DNA of 64,000 nucleotides, from assembly GCF_016654115.1 (NCBI RefSeq), contig NZ_JAEQAZ010000026.1, forward strand, positions 1-64,000. Direction: 5' to 3'. This DNA is from Streptomyces sp. MBT53 (lineage in GTDB: Bacteria; Actinomycetota; Actinomycetes; Streptomycetales; Streptomycetaceae). This document shows positions 35,711 through 45,045 of the stretch, one piece after another (the first letter of the stretch is position 1; each line of letters opens with the position of its first letter). Under the pieces are notes generated by a model. The model was given only the letters and a program-made list of their open reading frames with translations, was not told where the DNA came from and did not search any database. The translations under genes were made by a program, and so were the position numbers.

Positions 35711-36418
35711 ATGAACACGAGATCGCTGATTATCGAGGCGGCGGCGGAGCTGATCGCCCGGTCGCCGAGCGGCGATGTGTCGACGCGCGCGGTGTGCGAG
35801 GCGGCGGGTGTGCAGCAGCCGGTCCTCTACCGCCTGTTCGGCGACAAGGACGGGCTGCTCGCGGCGACGGTCGACCACGTGTGGGACCAGTACCTGGAGA
35901 CCAAGCGCGCGGCCGAGAAGTCGGCGGACCCGCTGCGGGACCTGCTCGCCGGCTGGGACAGCCATGTGGCGTTCGCGCTGGCGCATCCCAACGCCTACAA
36001 GCTGATGTTCGCCCCCGCCCTGCGGGCCACGCCCGAGGCGGCACAGGAGGCCCTGCGCATCCTCCGCGAGGTCCTGGACCGGCTCGCCGCGCAGGGCAGG
36101 ATGCGGATCGCGCCCGAGATCGCCGCACAGATGGTGATGACGGCGACGACCGGTGTAGCACTGGGCCTGATCACGCGCCCCGCCCTCTACCCGGACAAGG
36201 AGCTGTCGACCTCCGTCCGCGACGCGATGGTCCGGGCGATCCTGCTGGACCCCCCGTCGGACCCGACGGTCCACGACGTCCGGACGGCGGCGGCCACCAC
36301 CCTCCTCTCGTCACTGGACGACCTCACCCCCGAACCCTTCACGCCCGCGGAGTCGGCCCTGCTGGGCCAGTGGCTCACGCAGATCCCCCGCTCCGGGAAG
36401 GACACCCACCATGCCTGA
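35711..36418 (+). CDS. TetR-family repressor
   Basis: 235 residues from ATG 35711. The in-frame upstream start at 35675 is rejected because it would lie inside the promoter and operators. The HTH is VSTRAVCEAAGVQQPVLYRLFGDKDGLL (about residues 24-51). The C-terminal ligand domain is typical and unassigned. It overlaps the SDR gene by 8 nt, so regulator and enzyme are made together and the SDR substrate or product is the likely inducer. Confidence 0.92.
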   Translation: MNTRSLIIEAAAELIARSPSGDVSTRAVCEAAGVQQPVLYRLFGDKDGLLAATVDHVWDQYLETKRAAEKSADPLRDLLAGWDSHVAFALAHPNAYKLMFAPALRATPEAAQEALRILREVLDRLAAQGRMRIAPEIAAQMVMTATTGVALGLITRPALYPDKELSTSVRDAMVRAILLDPPSDPTVHDVRTAAATTLLSSLDDLTPEPFTPAESALLGQWLTQIPRSGKDTHHA

Positions 36419-37157
36419 CACCGAGACCACCACCACCCGCGTCGCCCTGGTCACCGGCGGCTCCGGCGGCATCGGCCGCGCGGTCGCCGAGCGGCTGGCC
36501 AAGGACGGCATCGCGGTCGGCGTGCACTACGCCGGCAACAAGGCGAAGGCCGACGAGACGGTCGCCGCGATCGTCGCGGCCGGCGGCCGAGCCATCCCGG
36601 TCGGCGGCGACGTCGCCGACGAGGACGCGATGGCCGCCGCGTTCGACGCGGTCGAGGCGGAGTTCGGCGGCATCGACGTGGTGGTGAACACCGCCGGGAT
36701 CATGACCCTGTCCCCCATCGCCACCATGAACCTGGACGACCTCGACCGCATGCACCGCACCAACATCCGCGGCACGTTCGTCGTCTCCCAGCAGGCGGCC
36801 CGCCGGGTGCGCGGCGGCGGCGCGATCATCAACTTCTCCACCACCGTCACCCGCACCAAGTTCCCGACCTACGGCGGCTACGTGGCGAGCAAGGCCGCGG
36901 TCGAGGCCATGACCCTGGTCCTGGCCCGCGAACTCCGCGGCAAGGACATCACCGTCAACGCCGTGGCCCCCGGCCCCACCGCGACCTCCCTCTTCCTCGA
37001 CGGCAAGGACGAGACCACGATCGAGAACCTGGCCAAGGCCGCCCCGCTGGAGCGCCTGGGCACCCCGGAGGACATCGCCGAGTCCGTCGCCTTCCTGGCC
37101 GGCCCGGCCCGCTGGGTCAATGGTCAAGTACTGTTCGCCAACGGCGGGTTGGCGTGA
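36411..37157 (+). CDS. Short-chain dehydrogenase/reductase, classical
   Basis: 248 residues. The cofactor motif TGGSGGIG (about 15-22), the NTAG motif (NTAGIM), catalytic serine in INFSTTVT and YVASK with the Tyr/Lys pair are all present; basic residues after beta-2 suggest NADP preference. It is co-transcribed with the TetR gene by an 8-nt overlap, a layout common for SDRs induced by xenobiotic ketones or aldehydes. Substrate unknown. Confidence 0.9.
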   Translation: MPDTETTTTRVALVTGGSGGIGRAVAERLAKDGIAVGVHYAGNKAKADETVAAIVAAGGRAIPVGGDVADEDAMAAAFDAVEAEFGGIDVVVNTAGIMTLSPIATMNLDDLDRMHRTNIRGTFVVSQQAARRVRGGGAIINFSTTVTRTKFPTYGGYVASKAAVEAMTLVLARELRGKDITVNAVAPGPTATSLFLDGKDETTIENLAKAAPLERLGTPEDIAESVAFLAGPARWVNGQVLFANGGLA

Positions 37158-37176
37158 CGGGGAGAAGAATCCAGAG

Positions 37177-37641
37177 ATGACCTACGTGCTACAGGCGGTG
37201 ATCGCCGGGGACGACCTGCTCCGCGCCGCCGCACAGAAGGTGCCGGGCGCCCGAGTGGCCTCTCTCGGCCAGGGCCTGTCCCTGCTGCCGATGACGAACG
37301 AGGTCGTCGACGCCGTCTCGGACGGCGGCACCGCCCGGTCCCTGGGGTTCTGGCGGCTGCCGGCCGGCTTCGAGAGGGTGCTCGCCGAGTGGTCCGCCGT
37401 AGGACCGGTCGCCTATGTGGAGGCCGAGTACTTCGGTGGGGCCGGCGAGCAGCGGGTCGTCGTGTGGGCCGACGGGGCACTCGTGCTGGGGCCGTTGGAC
37501 GAACGGCCGTTGGGGATCAGCCCGATCTCGCAGGCCCTGCGCCGGCTGGGCGCCACCAGCGGTCCGGGCCAGGACGAGTTCACGGCCGTGGGCCTGGACC
37601 GCCATCGGCACAACGACGGCTGGATCTCCTCGACCCCGTAA
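37177..37641 (+). CDS. Small uncharacterised protein
   Basis: 154 residues from ATG 37177, with GGGGAGAAG upstream, 19 nt after the SDR stop. The protein is acidic with no membrane segment or signal peptide. It contains TYVLQAVIAGDDLLR at the start and VAYVEAEYFGGAGEQRVVVW in the middle, a pattern I associate with conserved streptomycete proteins of unknown role. It is on the same strand as TetR/SDR and may belong to their transcript. It ends against the convergent IclR gene with no gap. Confidence 0.75.
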   Translation: MTYVLQAVIAGDDLLRAAAQKVPGARVASLGQGLSLLPMTNEVVDAVSDGGTARSLGFWRLPAGFERVLAEWSAVGPVAYVEAEYFGGAGEQRVVVWADGALVLGPLDERPLGISPISQALRRLGATSGPGQDEFTAVGLDRHRHNDGWISSTP

Positions 37642-38463
37642 CTACCCCACGGCGTCCGCCACTTCCCGCCGGAACGACTCCCCGTCCCCGAACAACTCCT
37701 CGGACACGGCCCGTACGGCGTTCACCACCAGCGGAGCCACCAACTCCAGCGGTGCGCGCCCGTCGCCGACGACCGAGATCGCGCCGACCGGGCCGTCGGG
37801 GCCGCGCAGGGCGAGGCCGACGCAGCCGAGGTCGGGGAAACACTCGCCCCGGTCGATCGCGAGGCCGTTGCGCCGGCGTACGGTGCTCAACTCCCGGTGG
37901 AGCAGGTCGAGTCGGCCGATGCTGTGGGAGGTGCGGCACTCCATCGACTGCTGGTAACGGGCGTCGATCTCCTCCGGGCTGAGCCAGGCGAGCATCGCCT
38001 TGCCGAGGCCGGTGCAGTGCGCGACCGCCCGCCCGCCGACCCGCGAGGGGATGTCGACCGCGGCCCGGCCACCCACCTTGTCGAGGTAGTAGATCTCCGG
38101 GCCGTCGAGCACCGCGAGATGGACGACCATCTTCGTGCGGACGGCCAGGTCGAGGAGTTGGGGCGCGGCTGCCGCGCGCAGTGTGCTGTGTCCGATCTCC
38201 CGTCCGCCGAGACCGAGCGCGCGCGGTCCCAGCGCGTACCCGGCGACCGTGTGGTGCAGCCAGTCCAGGCGCACCAGTTGGTCGAGGATCCGGTGGGTGG
38301 TCGAGCGCGGCAACTGGGTGCGGCGGGAGACCACTTCGAGGGTGAGGTGTGTCTGGGGCCGCTCGAAGAGGTCCATGATCAACGTCACGCGCTCCATCAT
38401 CGACGGTGGCAGCGCATGCCGGTCGGCCTCGTATCGCGGCTCCAGTCGAAGGGCAGACGTCAT
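37642..38463 (-). CDS. IclR-family transcriptional regulator
   Basis: 273 residues from ATG 38463, with AGAGAGG upstream; a TTG at 38484 is less likely. The winged HTH is LTLEVVSRRTQLPRSTTHRI (about 41-60) and the effector domain ends in a ligand-binding segment with GAISVVGDG. Cys and His residues in VAHCTGLGKAML are as in IclR proteins that bind aromatic acids. It is upstream of and co-oriented with the hydratase/dehydrogenase/aldolase operon's terminator and is the likely regulator of that pathway. Confidence 0.9.
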   Translation of the reverse strand: MTSALRLEPRYEADRHALPPSMMERVTLIMDLFERPQTHLTLEVVSRRTQLPRSTTHRILDQLVRLDWLHHTVAGYALGPRALGLGGREIGHSTLRAAAAPQLLDLAVRTKMVVHLAVLDGPEIYYLDKVGGRAAVDIPSRVGGRAVAHCTGLGKAMLAWLSPEEIDARYQQSMECRTSHSIGRLDLLHRELSTVRRRNGLAIDRGECFPDLGCVGLALRGPDGPVGAISVVGDGRAPLELVAPLVVNAVRAVSEELFGDGESFRREVADAVG

Positions 38464-38483
38464 CGTCAATGCCTCTCTGCTCA

Positions 38484-38503
38484 AACTGAAATCAATTCTA
38501 GTT
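38484..38503 (-). promoter_or_regulatory. Candidate operator before the IclR gene
   Basis: The 20-bp imperfect palindrome AACTGAAATCAATTCTAGTT (14 of 20 positions symmetric) lies 20 bp upstream of the IclR start, in unusually AT-rich DNA for this window. Probable autoregulatory site. Confidence 0.45.
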
Positions 38504-38593
38504 CGGCGCCTTCGTCAACGTATCAACGCCGTCGGACACAGGCCAAGAGGCGTGCACGAGTTTATTGGTACGCCCGGTCTAATCAATGCGCAA

Positions 38594-38631
38594 AGAGCCG
38601 CTCCCCGGTGCGTGGTCCGGGGAGCGGCTCT
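38594..38631 (-). terminator. Terminator of the mhpDFE operon
   Basis: A perfect 15-bp stem (AGAGCCGCTCCCCGG and its complement, 8-nt loop). On the minus strand it is followed by TTT, just after the aldolase stop codon. Confidence 0.88.
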
Positions 38632-38645
38632 GCGGAGACGTGCGG

Positions 38646-39656
38646 TCAGCAGCCGCGCGTGAGGTCGAGCGCGATGTCCACGATCATGTCCTCCTGCCCG
38701 CCGACCAGCCCCCGCCGGCCGACCTCCTGGAGGATGGTGCGCGCGTCGAGACCGTACTGTCCGGCCGCCGTCTCGGCGTGCCGCAGGAAGCTGGAGTAGG
38801 CGCCCGCGTACCCGAGGGTCAGGGTCTCCCGGTCGACGCGCACGGGGCGGTCCTGCAGCGGCCGTACCAGATCGTCGGCGGCGTCCTGGAGGGCGAACAG
38901 GTCGCAACCGTGTTCCCAGCCAAGGAGGTTGGCGACCGCGATGAAGGGCTCTATCGGGCAGTTGCCTGCACCCGCGCCCTGTCCGGCGAGGGACGCGTCG
39001 ACCCGGGTCACCCCTTCCTCCACCGCCGTGACGGAGTTGGCGACCGACAGGGACAGGTTCTCGTGCGCGTGGATGCCGATCTGGGTGTCCGGGTCGAGGA
39101 CGTCCCGGTAGGCCCGGATACGGTCGCGGACGCCGTCCATGGTCAGCCGGCCGCCGGAGTCCGTGACGTACACGCAGTGCGCGCCGTAGGACTCCATCAG
39201 CCGCGCCTGGCGGGCGAGTTCGGCGGGGTCGGTCATGTGGGCCATCATCAGGAAGCCCGAGACGTCCATGCCGAGTTCGCGTGCCGTGGCGATGTGCTGC
39301 GCGGCCACGTCGGCCTCGGTGCAGTGGGTGGCGATCCGGACCGAGCGGACACCGAGGGAGTACGCCTGCTTGAGCTCGGCGATGGTGCCGATGCCGGGCA
39401 GCAGGAGGGATGTCAGGGTCGCCCGGTGGATGGCGCCGGCCGCGGCCTCGATCCATTCCCAGTCGGTGTTGCTGCCGGGGCCGTAGTTGAGGCTGCCGCC
39501 GGAGATGCCGTCGCCGTGGGCGACCTCGATGGCGTCCACGCCCGCCTGGTCCAGGGCCGCGCTGATGGCGGCCACGTTCTCGGGCGTGATCCGGTGCCGG
39601 ATGGCGTGCATGCCGTCCCGGAGGGTGACGTCCTGCACATAGAGCCTGGGGGTCAC
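38646..39656 (-). CDS. mhpE: 4-Hydroxy-2-oxovalerate aldolase
   Basis: 336 residues from GTG 39656, overlapping the dehydrogenase stop (GTGA). The DmpG/MhpE family marks are [13 protein letters not shown] at the start (catalytic Arg/Asp and metal-binding site) and [14 protein letters not shown] with the metal-binding histidines. It cleaves 4-hydroxy-2-oxoacids to pyruvate plus an aldehyde, which is channelled directly to the partner dehydrogenase. This is the last step of meta-cleavage pathways; in steroid-degrading actinobacteria the equivalent is HsaF. Confidence 0.94.
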   Translation of the reverse strand: MTPRLYVQDVTLRDGMHAIRHRITPENVAAISAALDQAGVDAIEVAHGDGISGGSLNYGPGSNTDWEWIEAAAGAIHRATLTSLLLPGIGTIAELKQAYSLGVRSVRIATHCTEADVAAQHIATARELGMDVSGFLMMAHMTDPAELARQARLMESYGAHCVYVTDSGGRLTMDGVRDRIRAYRDVLDPDTQIGIHAHENLSLSVANSVTAVEEGVTRVDASLAGQGAGAGNCPIEPFIAVANLLGWEHGCDLFALQDAADDLVRPLQDRPVRVDRETLTLGYAGAYSSFLRHAETAAGQYGLDARTILQEVGRRGLVGGQEDMIVDIALDLTRGC

Positions 39657-40603
39657 CGGGTCACCTCGCTGGAGAAGCGCTGGGCGATGCGCTCGGCGAC
39701 CCGCAGGGCGGCCGAGGTCATGATGTCGAGGTTGCCCGCGTAGGCGGGCAAGTAGTGGGCGGCGCCCTCGACTTCGAGGAACACGGACACCTTGGTGGTC
39801 ACCTCGGAGGCGTCACCGGTGAAAAGGGTGTGGACCGGATCGCCGGCCGGGATCGGGGTGAACTGCACCTGCTGCTTGAGCCGGTAGCCGGGCACGTACT
39901 CGGCGACCGCGTCCACCATGCCCTCCACGGAGGCCCGCACCTGCTCGTGGTCCGCGTCGCCGATCAGGCAGTACACGGTGTCCCGCATGATCAGCGGTGG
40001 CTCGGCCGGATTCAACACGATGATCGCCTTGCCGCGCCGGGCGCCGCCCACCTTCTCGATCGCGGCGGACGTCGTCTCGGTGAACTCGTCGATGTTGGCG
40101 CGGGTTCCGGGTCCGGCCGACTTCGAGGCGATCGAGGCGACGATCTCGGCGTAGGGCACCGGTGTGATCCGGCTGACCGCGTAGACGATCGGGATGGTGG
40201 CCTGGCCGCCGCAGGTGACCAGGTTGAGGTTGTCGACATCGTTGGCAAGGTGCTCGTCGAGGTTGACCGGCGGCACGACGTACGGGCCGATGGCCGCGGG
40301 TGTGAGGTCGACCAGCCGTTTGCCGTACGGAGCGAGGCGCTTGGCGTTCTCGACGTGTGCCTTCGCGGACGTGGCGTCGAAGACGATCTCGATGTCGTCG
40401 AAGCCGTCCATCCGGATCAGCCCGTCCACGCCCTCGTGCGTGGTGGGCACCTTCAGGCGCGCGGCGCGGGCGAGGCCGTCCGAGTCCGGGTCGATGCCCA
40501 CCATCGCGGCCATCTCCAGGGTGTCGGACAGCCGCAGCACCTTGATCATCAGGTCGGTCCCGATGTTCCCGGAGCCGATGACGGCCACCTTGGTCTTCGT
40601 CAT
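39653..40603 (-). CDS. mhpF: Acetaldehyde (propanal) dehydrogenase, acylating
   Basis: 316 residues. NAD-binding [12 protein letters not shown] at 11-22, catalytic Cys131 in [17 protein letters not shown], and [17 protein letters not shown] match DmpF/MhpF. It converts the aldehyde from the aldolase to acyl-CoA with NAD and CoA. The start overlaps the hydratase stop (ATGA) and the end overlaps the aldolase start, so the three enzymes are co-translated. HsaG is the steroid-pathway counterpart. Confidence 0.95.
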   Translation of the reverse strand: MTKTKVAVIGSGNIGTDLMIKVLRLSDTLEMAAMVGIDPDSDGLARAARLKVPTTHEGVDGLIRMDGFDDIEIVFDATSAKAHVENAKRLAPYGKRLVDLTPAAIGPYVVPPVNLDEHLANDVDNLNLVTCGGQATIPIVYAVSRITPVPYAEIVASIASKSAGPGTRANIDEFTETTSAAIEKVGGARRGKAIIVLNPAEPPLIMRDTVYCLIGDADHEQVRASVEGMVDAVAEYVPGYRLKQQVQFTPIPAGDPVHTLFTGDASEVTTKVSVFLEVEGAAHYLPAYAGNLDIMTSAALRVAERIAQRFSSEVTR

Positions 40604-41472
40604 CCCTGTTCCTTCGAAGAGTCCGATGAGTCGGATGAGTTGGCTGATTCCACTGCGTCGGAGAACGTCGCGGTCACGGTGCCGAGGCCCGACATCTCGG
40701 CCCGTACGGTGACTCCCGGCGGGGTGGGCACGAGCGGCCCCAGCGCCCCGGAGAGCACGACCTGCCCGGCCCGCAGCGGATCGCCGAACTCCCGCGCGGT
40801 GCGCGCCAGCCAGAGCAGCGCGGCGAGGGGATCGCCGAGGCAGGCGGTGCCGTCGCCCTCGGACGCCAACTCCCCGTCGGCGTACAGCCGCATCGTCACG
40901 TCCCGGGGTTCGAAGGCCTTCAACTCGACCCGCTCACCGCCGAGTACGAACAGTCCGCTGGACGCGTTGTCGGCGACGGTGTCGGTGATCGCGATGTCCC
41001 AGTCGGCGACCCGGCTGTCCACGATCTCCAGGGCGGCGACGCCGTACGCGACGGCGGACCGGACCCGCTCGATGTCGAGATCGTCGTCGTCGAGATCGGC
41101 CGCGAGGACGAACGCGATCTCCGCCTCGACCCTGGGCTGCAGCAGCCGTTCGCTCGGCACGGCCGGCAGCGCGCTGACGTCCATGTCGGCGAGGAGCACC
41201 CCGAAGTCGGGCCGGTCGACGCCGACTTGGCGCTGCACCGACTCGGAGGTCAGCCCGATCTTGCGGCCGACGACCCGTGCTCCGGCCGTGATCCGGTCGG
41301 CCACGACGCGCTGTTGGACGGCGTAGGCGAGGCTGATGTCGGTGGCGCCGAGCAAGTCCCTTACGGGAGCGCACGGTTGACGGTCACGGGCCGCGCGCGT
41401 CAGTCGTACGACCGCCTCGGCCACCGCAGCCTCGCGGTCCGCCACGGCCCTCGGTTCCCAAACGTCTGTCAT
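40600..41472 (-). CDS. mhpD: 2-Hydroxypenta-2,4-dienoate hydratase
   Basis: 290 residues. ATG 41472 has GAGG six bases upstream; ATG 41478 and TTG 41484 are alternatives. Fumarylacetoacetase-type fold with VGRKIGLTS and the metal-binding [12 protein letters not shown] segment; a Ser/Asp-rich tail follows (about 275-290). It adds water to the dienoate released by the meta-cleavage hydrolase, giving the aldolase substrate. First gene of the three-gene lower pathway operon (HsaE-like). Confidence 0.92.
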   Translation of the reverse strand: MTDVWEPRAVADREAAVAEAVVRLTRAARDRQPCAPVRDLLGATDISLAYAVQQRVVADRITAGARVVGRKIGLTSESVQRQVGVDRPDFGVLLADMDVSALPAVPSERLLQPRVEAEIAFVLAADLDDDDLDIERVRSAVAYGVAALEIVDSRVADWDIAITDTVADNASSGLFVLGGERVELKAFEPRDVTMRLYADGELASEGDGTACLGDPLAALLWLARTAREFGDPLRAGQVVLSGALGPLVPTPPGVTVRAEMSGLGTVTATFSDAVESANSSDSSDSSKEQG

Positions 41473-41574
41473 TCGCATCCTCAACTCGTGATGGTCTCCA
41501 GCCTGGGCATCCGTCCCCCTTCACGGGCCCGCGCGTTCCGCTCACCGGGACTCGATCCGGGTGTGGACAAATGG

Positions 41575-41589
41575 TCTCGCTGAGCGAGA
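41575..41589 (+). promoter_or_regulatory. Palindrome between mhpD and the KstD-like gene
   Basis: TCTCGCTGAGCGAGA is a perfect 15-bp palindrome around one base, flanked by a looser GG...GACC extension. It lies in the 230-bp divergent gap and may be the operator of the IclR or TetR regulator. No clear -35/-10 pair was seen in that gap. Confidence 0.5.
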
Positions 41590-41702
41590 TGACCGGTCGG
41601 AGCCGGGGAGTTGGCTCGATACCGTCGCCCGCACATTGCTTGAGGTTGTGGCGTTGAGCCGCGCTCGCCGTCGAGAACGTCAGCACACCTGAGGAGGTCA
41701 TC

Positions 41703-43310
41703 TTGGCCAGCAACGAGGACGTCTACGACGTGATCGTGGTCGGGTCGGGCGGAGGTCTGGTCGGTGCCTATGCCGCCGCCTCGCGCGGACTGCGCACCCT
41801 CGTCATCGAGAAGACCGACCGGGTCGGCGGCACCACCGCCTACTCCGGTTCCGGTCTGTGGTACCCCGGCTCGGCCCCCATGCGGCGGGCCGGGCTCGAC
41901 GACAGCGTCGAGGACGCGCGGACGTATCTGCGCGACAGTGTCGACGACGAGTCGCGCGAGCCGCTCCAGGAGGCGTATCTGCGGGCCGGCGTCCAGCTGA
42001 TCGACGAGCTGGAGCAGAACCCGTGGTTCCAGTCGTTCGAGCACCTGCCGGTGCCGGACTACTATCCGTCGGTCGCCGGCTCGTCCCCCACGGGGCACAC
42101 GATCTTCCCGCCGAAGGTCACCGTCGCCGAGCTCGGCGAGCACGCCAAGCTGGTCCGCGCCTGCCTGCCCACTCAGCGTTGGGGGCAGGACGAGGGTCCG
42201 GTCCTGAGCGGTGGCCGCGCGCTGATCGGCCGGACGCTGGCGGCGTTCCTGGAGACGGGCCACGGCACGCTCCGCCTCGACACCGCGTTGGAGAGCCTGG
42301 TCGTCGAGGACGGCCGGGTCGTCGGTGTCGAGGCGGTGAGCGACGGCGAGCGGGTCACGTTCCGTGCCACGGGCGGGGTGATCCTCGCGGCCGGCGGCTT
42401 CGAGCGCAACCGCGAGCTGCGCGAGAAGTACCAGCCGGTGCCGGAGCGCGGCAGCGAGTGGAGCCACGGCGCCCCGGGCAACACGGGCGACGCGCTCCAG
42501 GCCGGCATCGCGGTCGGCGCCGACACCGACCTGCTCGACGCGGCCTGGTTCACCCCGGGACTCGTGTGGCCGGACGGCCTGCCGCTCTTCCACACGGGCA
42601 CCCGTGGCGGAATCTGGGTCAACGCCGCCGGCGAACGCTTCGTCAACGAGACCCGCCCCTACGACCAGGCGGGCCGCGAGATAGTCCGCCTGCACGCCAC
42701 TTCGGGCGTCTCGCACATCCCCGCCCACTGGATCATCGACCAGCGCCAGCTCGACCGGGACGGCTTCGGCGGCCCGTACGACGAGCCGGTCCGCCCCGAG
42801 TGGTTCGAGTCGGGCGCGCTCAAGAAGGCAGACACGCTTGAGGAGTTGGCGCAGCTGATCGACGTACCGCTGGACGCCCTGCGCAAGACCATCGAGGAGT
42901 ACAACGGCTACGCGCACAGCGGGGTCGACGAGACGTTCCACCGCGGCGAGACGCCCTGGGACCAGATGGCCCAGTACGTCCTGGGCTTCCCGGGCCATCC
43001 CGAGCTGAACCACCCGGCGCCGCCGCCCACGACCGAGTGGCCCAACCCGATACTGCCCCCGCTGGACACTCCGCCGTACTACGTCGCGACCATCCTCCCG
43101 GCCGACATCGGCACCAAGGGCGGCCTGAAGATCGACGAACACGCGCGGGTGCTGCGCCCGGACGGCGGCCCGATCGCGGGGCTCTACGCGGCCGGCAACA
43201 CCGCCGCCGCGATGACGGGCCGCGTGTATCCGGGTGCGGGGGCTCCCGTCGGTTCGAGTATCGCGTTCTCGTATCTGGCCGTGCTCGACATCGCGGACAC
43301 CGAGGACTGA
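41703..43310 (+). CDS. 3-Ketosteroid delta1-dehydrogenase-like flavoprotein
   Basis: 535 residues. TTG 41703 is the start: AGGAGG stands seven bases before it. The FAD dinucleotide site is VIVVGSGGGLVGAYAA (about 10-25). The C-terminal LYAAGNTAAAM...YPGAG segment carries Y509 and G513, equivalent to the conserved Tyr/Gly of KstD catalytic sites. Overall it is KstD/fumarate-reductase-like, so delta1-dehydrogenation of a 3-keto ring is the favoured reaction; the substrate may be a steroid or other alicyclic ketone. It is divergent from the mhpDFE operon. Confidence 0.85.
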   Translation: MASNEDVYDVIVVGSGGGLVGAYAAASRGLRTLVIEKTDRVGGTTAYSGSGLWYPGSAPMRRAGLDDSVEDARTYLRDSVDDESREPLQEAYLRAGVQLIDELEQNPWFQSFEHLPVPDYYPSVAGSSPTGHTIFPPKVTVAELGEHAKLVRACLPTQRWGQDEGPVLSGGRALIGRTLAAFLETGHGTLRLDTALESLVVEDGRVVGVEAVSDGERVTFRATGGVILAAGGFERNRELREKYQPVPERGSEWSHGAPGNTGDALQAGIAVGADTDLLDAAWFTPGLVWPDGLPLFHTGTRGGIWVNAAGERFVNETRPYDQAGREIVRLHATSGVSHIPAHWIIDQRQLDRDGFGGPYDEPVRPEWFESGALKKADTLEELAQLIDVPLDALRKTIEEYNGYAHSGVDETFHRGETPWDQMAQYVLGFPGHPELNHPAPPPTTEWPNPILPPLDTPPYYVATILPADIGTKGGLKIDEHARVLRPDGGPIAGLYAAGNTAAAMTGRVYPGAGAPVGSSIAFSYLAVLDIADTED

Positions 43311-43320
43311 CACAACGTCA

Positions 43321-43353
43321 AGTGCCCGGAACACCAAGGGTGTTCCGGGCACT
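43321..43353 (+). terminator. Bidirectional terminator between KstD-like and TetR genes
   Basis: Perfect 15-bp stem (AGTGCCCGGAACACC and its complement) with a three-base loop, centred between two convergent genes. Confidence 0.9.
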
Positions 43354-43364
43354 GTCATGAGGTT

Positions 43365-43979
43365 CTACGGAGTGAGGAGCAGCCGTGCGGCCAGGCGCAT
43401 GGTGGTCTCCGCCTCCTCGGCGGAGAGCTCCTCGGTGAGCACGGCCACGAACAGTCCCCACCAGCCGTAGATGAGCAGGCGCGCCCTGCTGCGGTCGGTC
43501 GCCGTGGCCTCGCGGACGCCGCCGCCGAGCAGGCGCAGGATGGCCTGGCCCAGGGCGCTGTCGACGAGGTCCGCGCGGGCCGGGACGATGCTCGTGTACT
43601 CGTTGAACGACGACAGGGCCACCGCCGAGGCGAGCAGCGGGCTGTCCAGCAGCTTCACGCTGAGCGTGATGAGGAGTTCCGCGATCTCGGCGGCGGGATC
43701 CGAGTCCTCGGCGGCGACGGACGTGTTCCCGTGGCCGCCGACGAACTGCTCGATGTGCCACTCCAGGACCGCCATGAACAGATACGGCTTGGACGGGAAG
43801 TAGCGGTACAGGGTCGCGATGGCGACGCCGGCCTCCTTGGCCACGTCGTGCATCTGGACGCTGGCCAGTCCCTCGCGGGCGCCGAGTTCGGAGGCGGCGC
43901 GGAGGATGCCGACCCGGCGGGCGGCCTGGCCGCTCGACATCGGGGCCGCCGGTTGCCGTCCCTCAGCGGGTCTCGCCAC
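43365..43979 (-). CDS. TetR-family regulator, KstR-like
   Basis: 204 residues from GTG 43979 (GGGGGGA upstream). The HTH reads QMHDVAKEAGVAIATLYRYF followed by PSKPYLF, resembling KstR repressors of steroid catabolism in the recognition helix, although the rest is divergent. It sits between the KstD-like gene and the HsaD-like hydrolase, so it probably represses part of this catabolic island. Confidence 0.88.
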   Translation of the reverse strand: MARPAEGRQPAAPMSSGQAARRVGILRAASELGAREGLASVQMHDVAKEAGVAIATLYRYFPSKPYLFMAVLEWHIEQFVGGHGNTSVAAEDSDPAAEIAELLITLSVKLLDSPLLASAVALSSFNEYTSIVPARADLVDSALGQAILRLLGGGVREATATDRSRARLLIYGWWGLFVAVLTEELSAEEAETTMRLAARLLLTP

Positions 43980-44015
43980 GTCGTCCCCCCGGTCGTTGGG
44001 TGCTCCCGCCGACGC

Positions 44016-44876
44016 TCAGGACGCCTCGGGGCGGGTCAGGAAGGCCAGGACCGCGCTCTCCCAGGCCTCCTTCTGCTCGATCATGGCCCAGTGGCCGCAG
44101 TCGGGCAGCACATGCAGTTCCGCTTTGGGAATCGTACGCATCGGGATCAGCGCGCTCTCCAGCGGTGTGACCCGGTCGTCACGGCCCCAGGTCAGCAGCG
44201 TGGGTGCGGTGATCTTGTGGAGGGCGGCCCAGATGGGCTGGTCGGAGTGGGCCTGGGCGGCCTGCATGGCGGCCATGGCCTGCCGGCCGTAGATCCGCCG
44301 GGAGGCCTCCAGGGTCGCGGGCTCGGTGGCGCTCGCCCAGCGCTCCTCGATGAGTTCCTCGGTGAGGAGGGACGGGTCGTGGACCATCGACCGCAGCCAC
44401 TGGAGCAGGTTCTCGCGGGTCGGGTTCTCGGCGAACTCGACGAGCAGATTGAGGCCTTCGCTGGGACCGGGCGAGAGAATGTTTCGACCCACCCCGCCGA
44501 TGGTGACGACCCGGCGGAACAGGTCCTTGTGCGCGACGGCGAGTCCGGCGGCGACGAAGCCGCCCATGGAGTTCCCGATGACGTCGACGCGTTCGAGGCC
44601 GAGGCCGTCGAGAAAGCGCAGGACGGCTTTCGGGGCCGCCATCATCGGGTTCTCGTCGGTGGGGTCGCTGACCCCGAAGCCGGGGAATTCCAGGGCGAGG
44701 CAGCGGAAGTGCTTCGCGAACAGGGGGAGATTTCCACGGTAGTTGCGCCAGCCGGTCACGCCCGGACCGGAGCCGTGCAGCAGGAGCAGGGGTGGCCCGT
44801 CGCCCGCCTCGTGGTAGCGCAACGTGCCCTCGTCGGTGTGCAGTTCGCGCAGGGTGTCCTCAGCGGTGAGTGTCAT
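44016..44876 (-). CDS. hsaD: Meta-cleavage product hydrolase, HsaD/BphD/MhpC-like
   Basis: 286 residues. LHGSGPGVTGWRNYRGN is the BphD/MhpC signature, with nucleophile Ser103 (IGNSMGG), acid in TWGRDDRVTPLE and catalytic histidine in LPDCGHWAMIEQ. These enzymes split the C-C bond of 2-hydroxy-6-oxo-dienoates made by extradiol dioxygenases. It is divergent from the dioxygenase gene. HsaD is used as a name because of the HsaC-like and KstD-like neighbours; a general MhpC role cannot be excluded. Confidence 0.88.
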   Translation of the reverse strand: MTLTAEDTLRELHTDEGTLRYHEAGDGPPLLLLHGSGPGVTGWRNYRGNLPLFAKHFRCLALEFPGFGVSDPTDENPMMAAPKAVLRFLDGLGLERVDVIGNSMGGFVAAGLAVAHKDLFRRVVTIGGVGRNILSPGPSEGLNLLVEFAENPTRENLLQWLRSMVHDPSLLTEELIEERWASATEPATLEASRRIYGRQAMAAMQAAQAHSDQPIWAALHKITAPTLLTWGRDDRVTPLESALIPMRTIPKAELHVLPDCGHWAMIEQKEAWESAVLAFLTRPEAS

Positions 44877-45045
44877 GGCGGTGCGTGGCCTCCGGTCGCG
44901 GGGTGACAGGCGACAGTCACCGTGCCACCGCGTCCCTGCCGGGTGTCGTACTCCTCCCGATCAGTGGGACGTCCACGACTCCTGGTCCGCCCGTCTCATT
45001 AGCGTCGGACCGCAAGGACTTGACGACGGTGATGGGAGAACCCTG

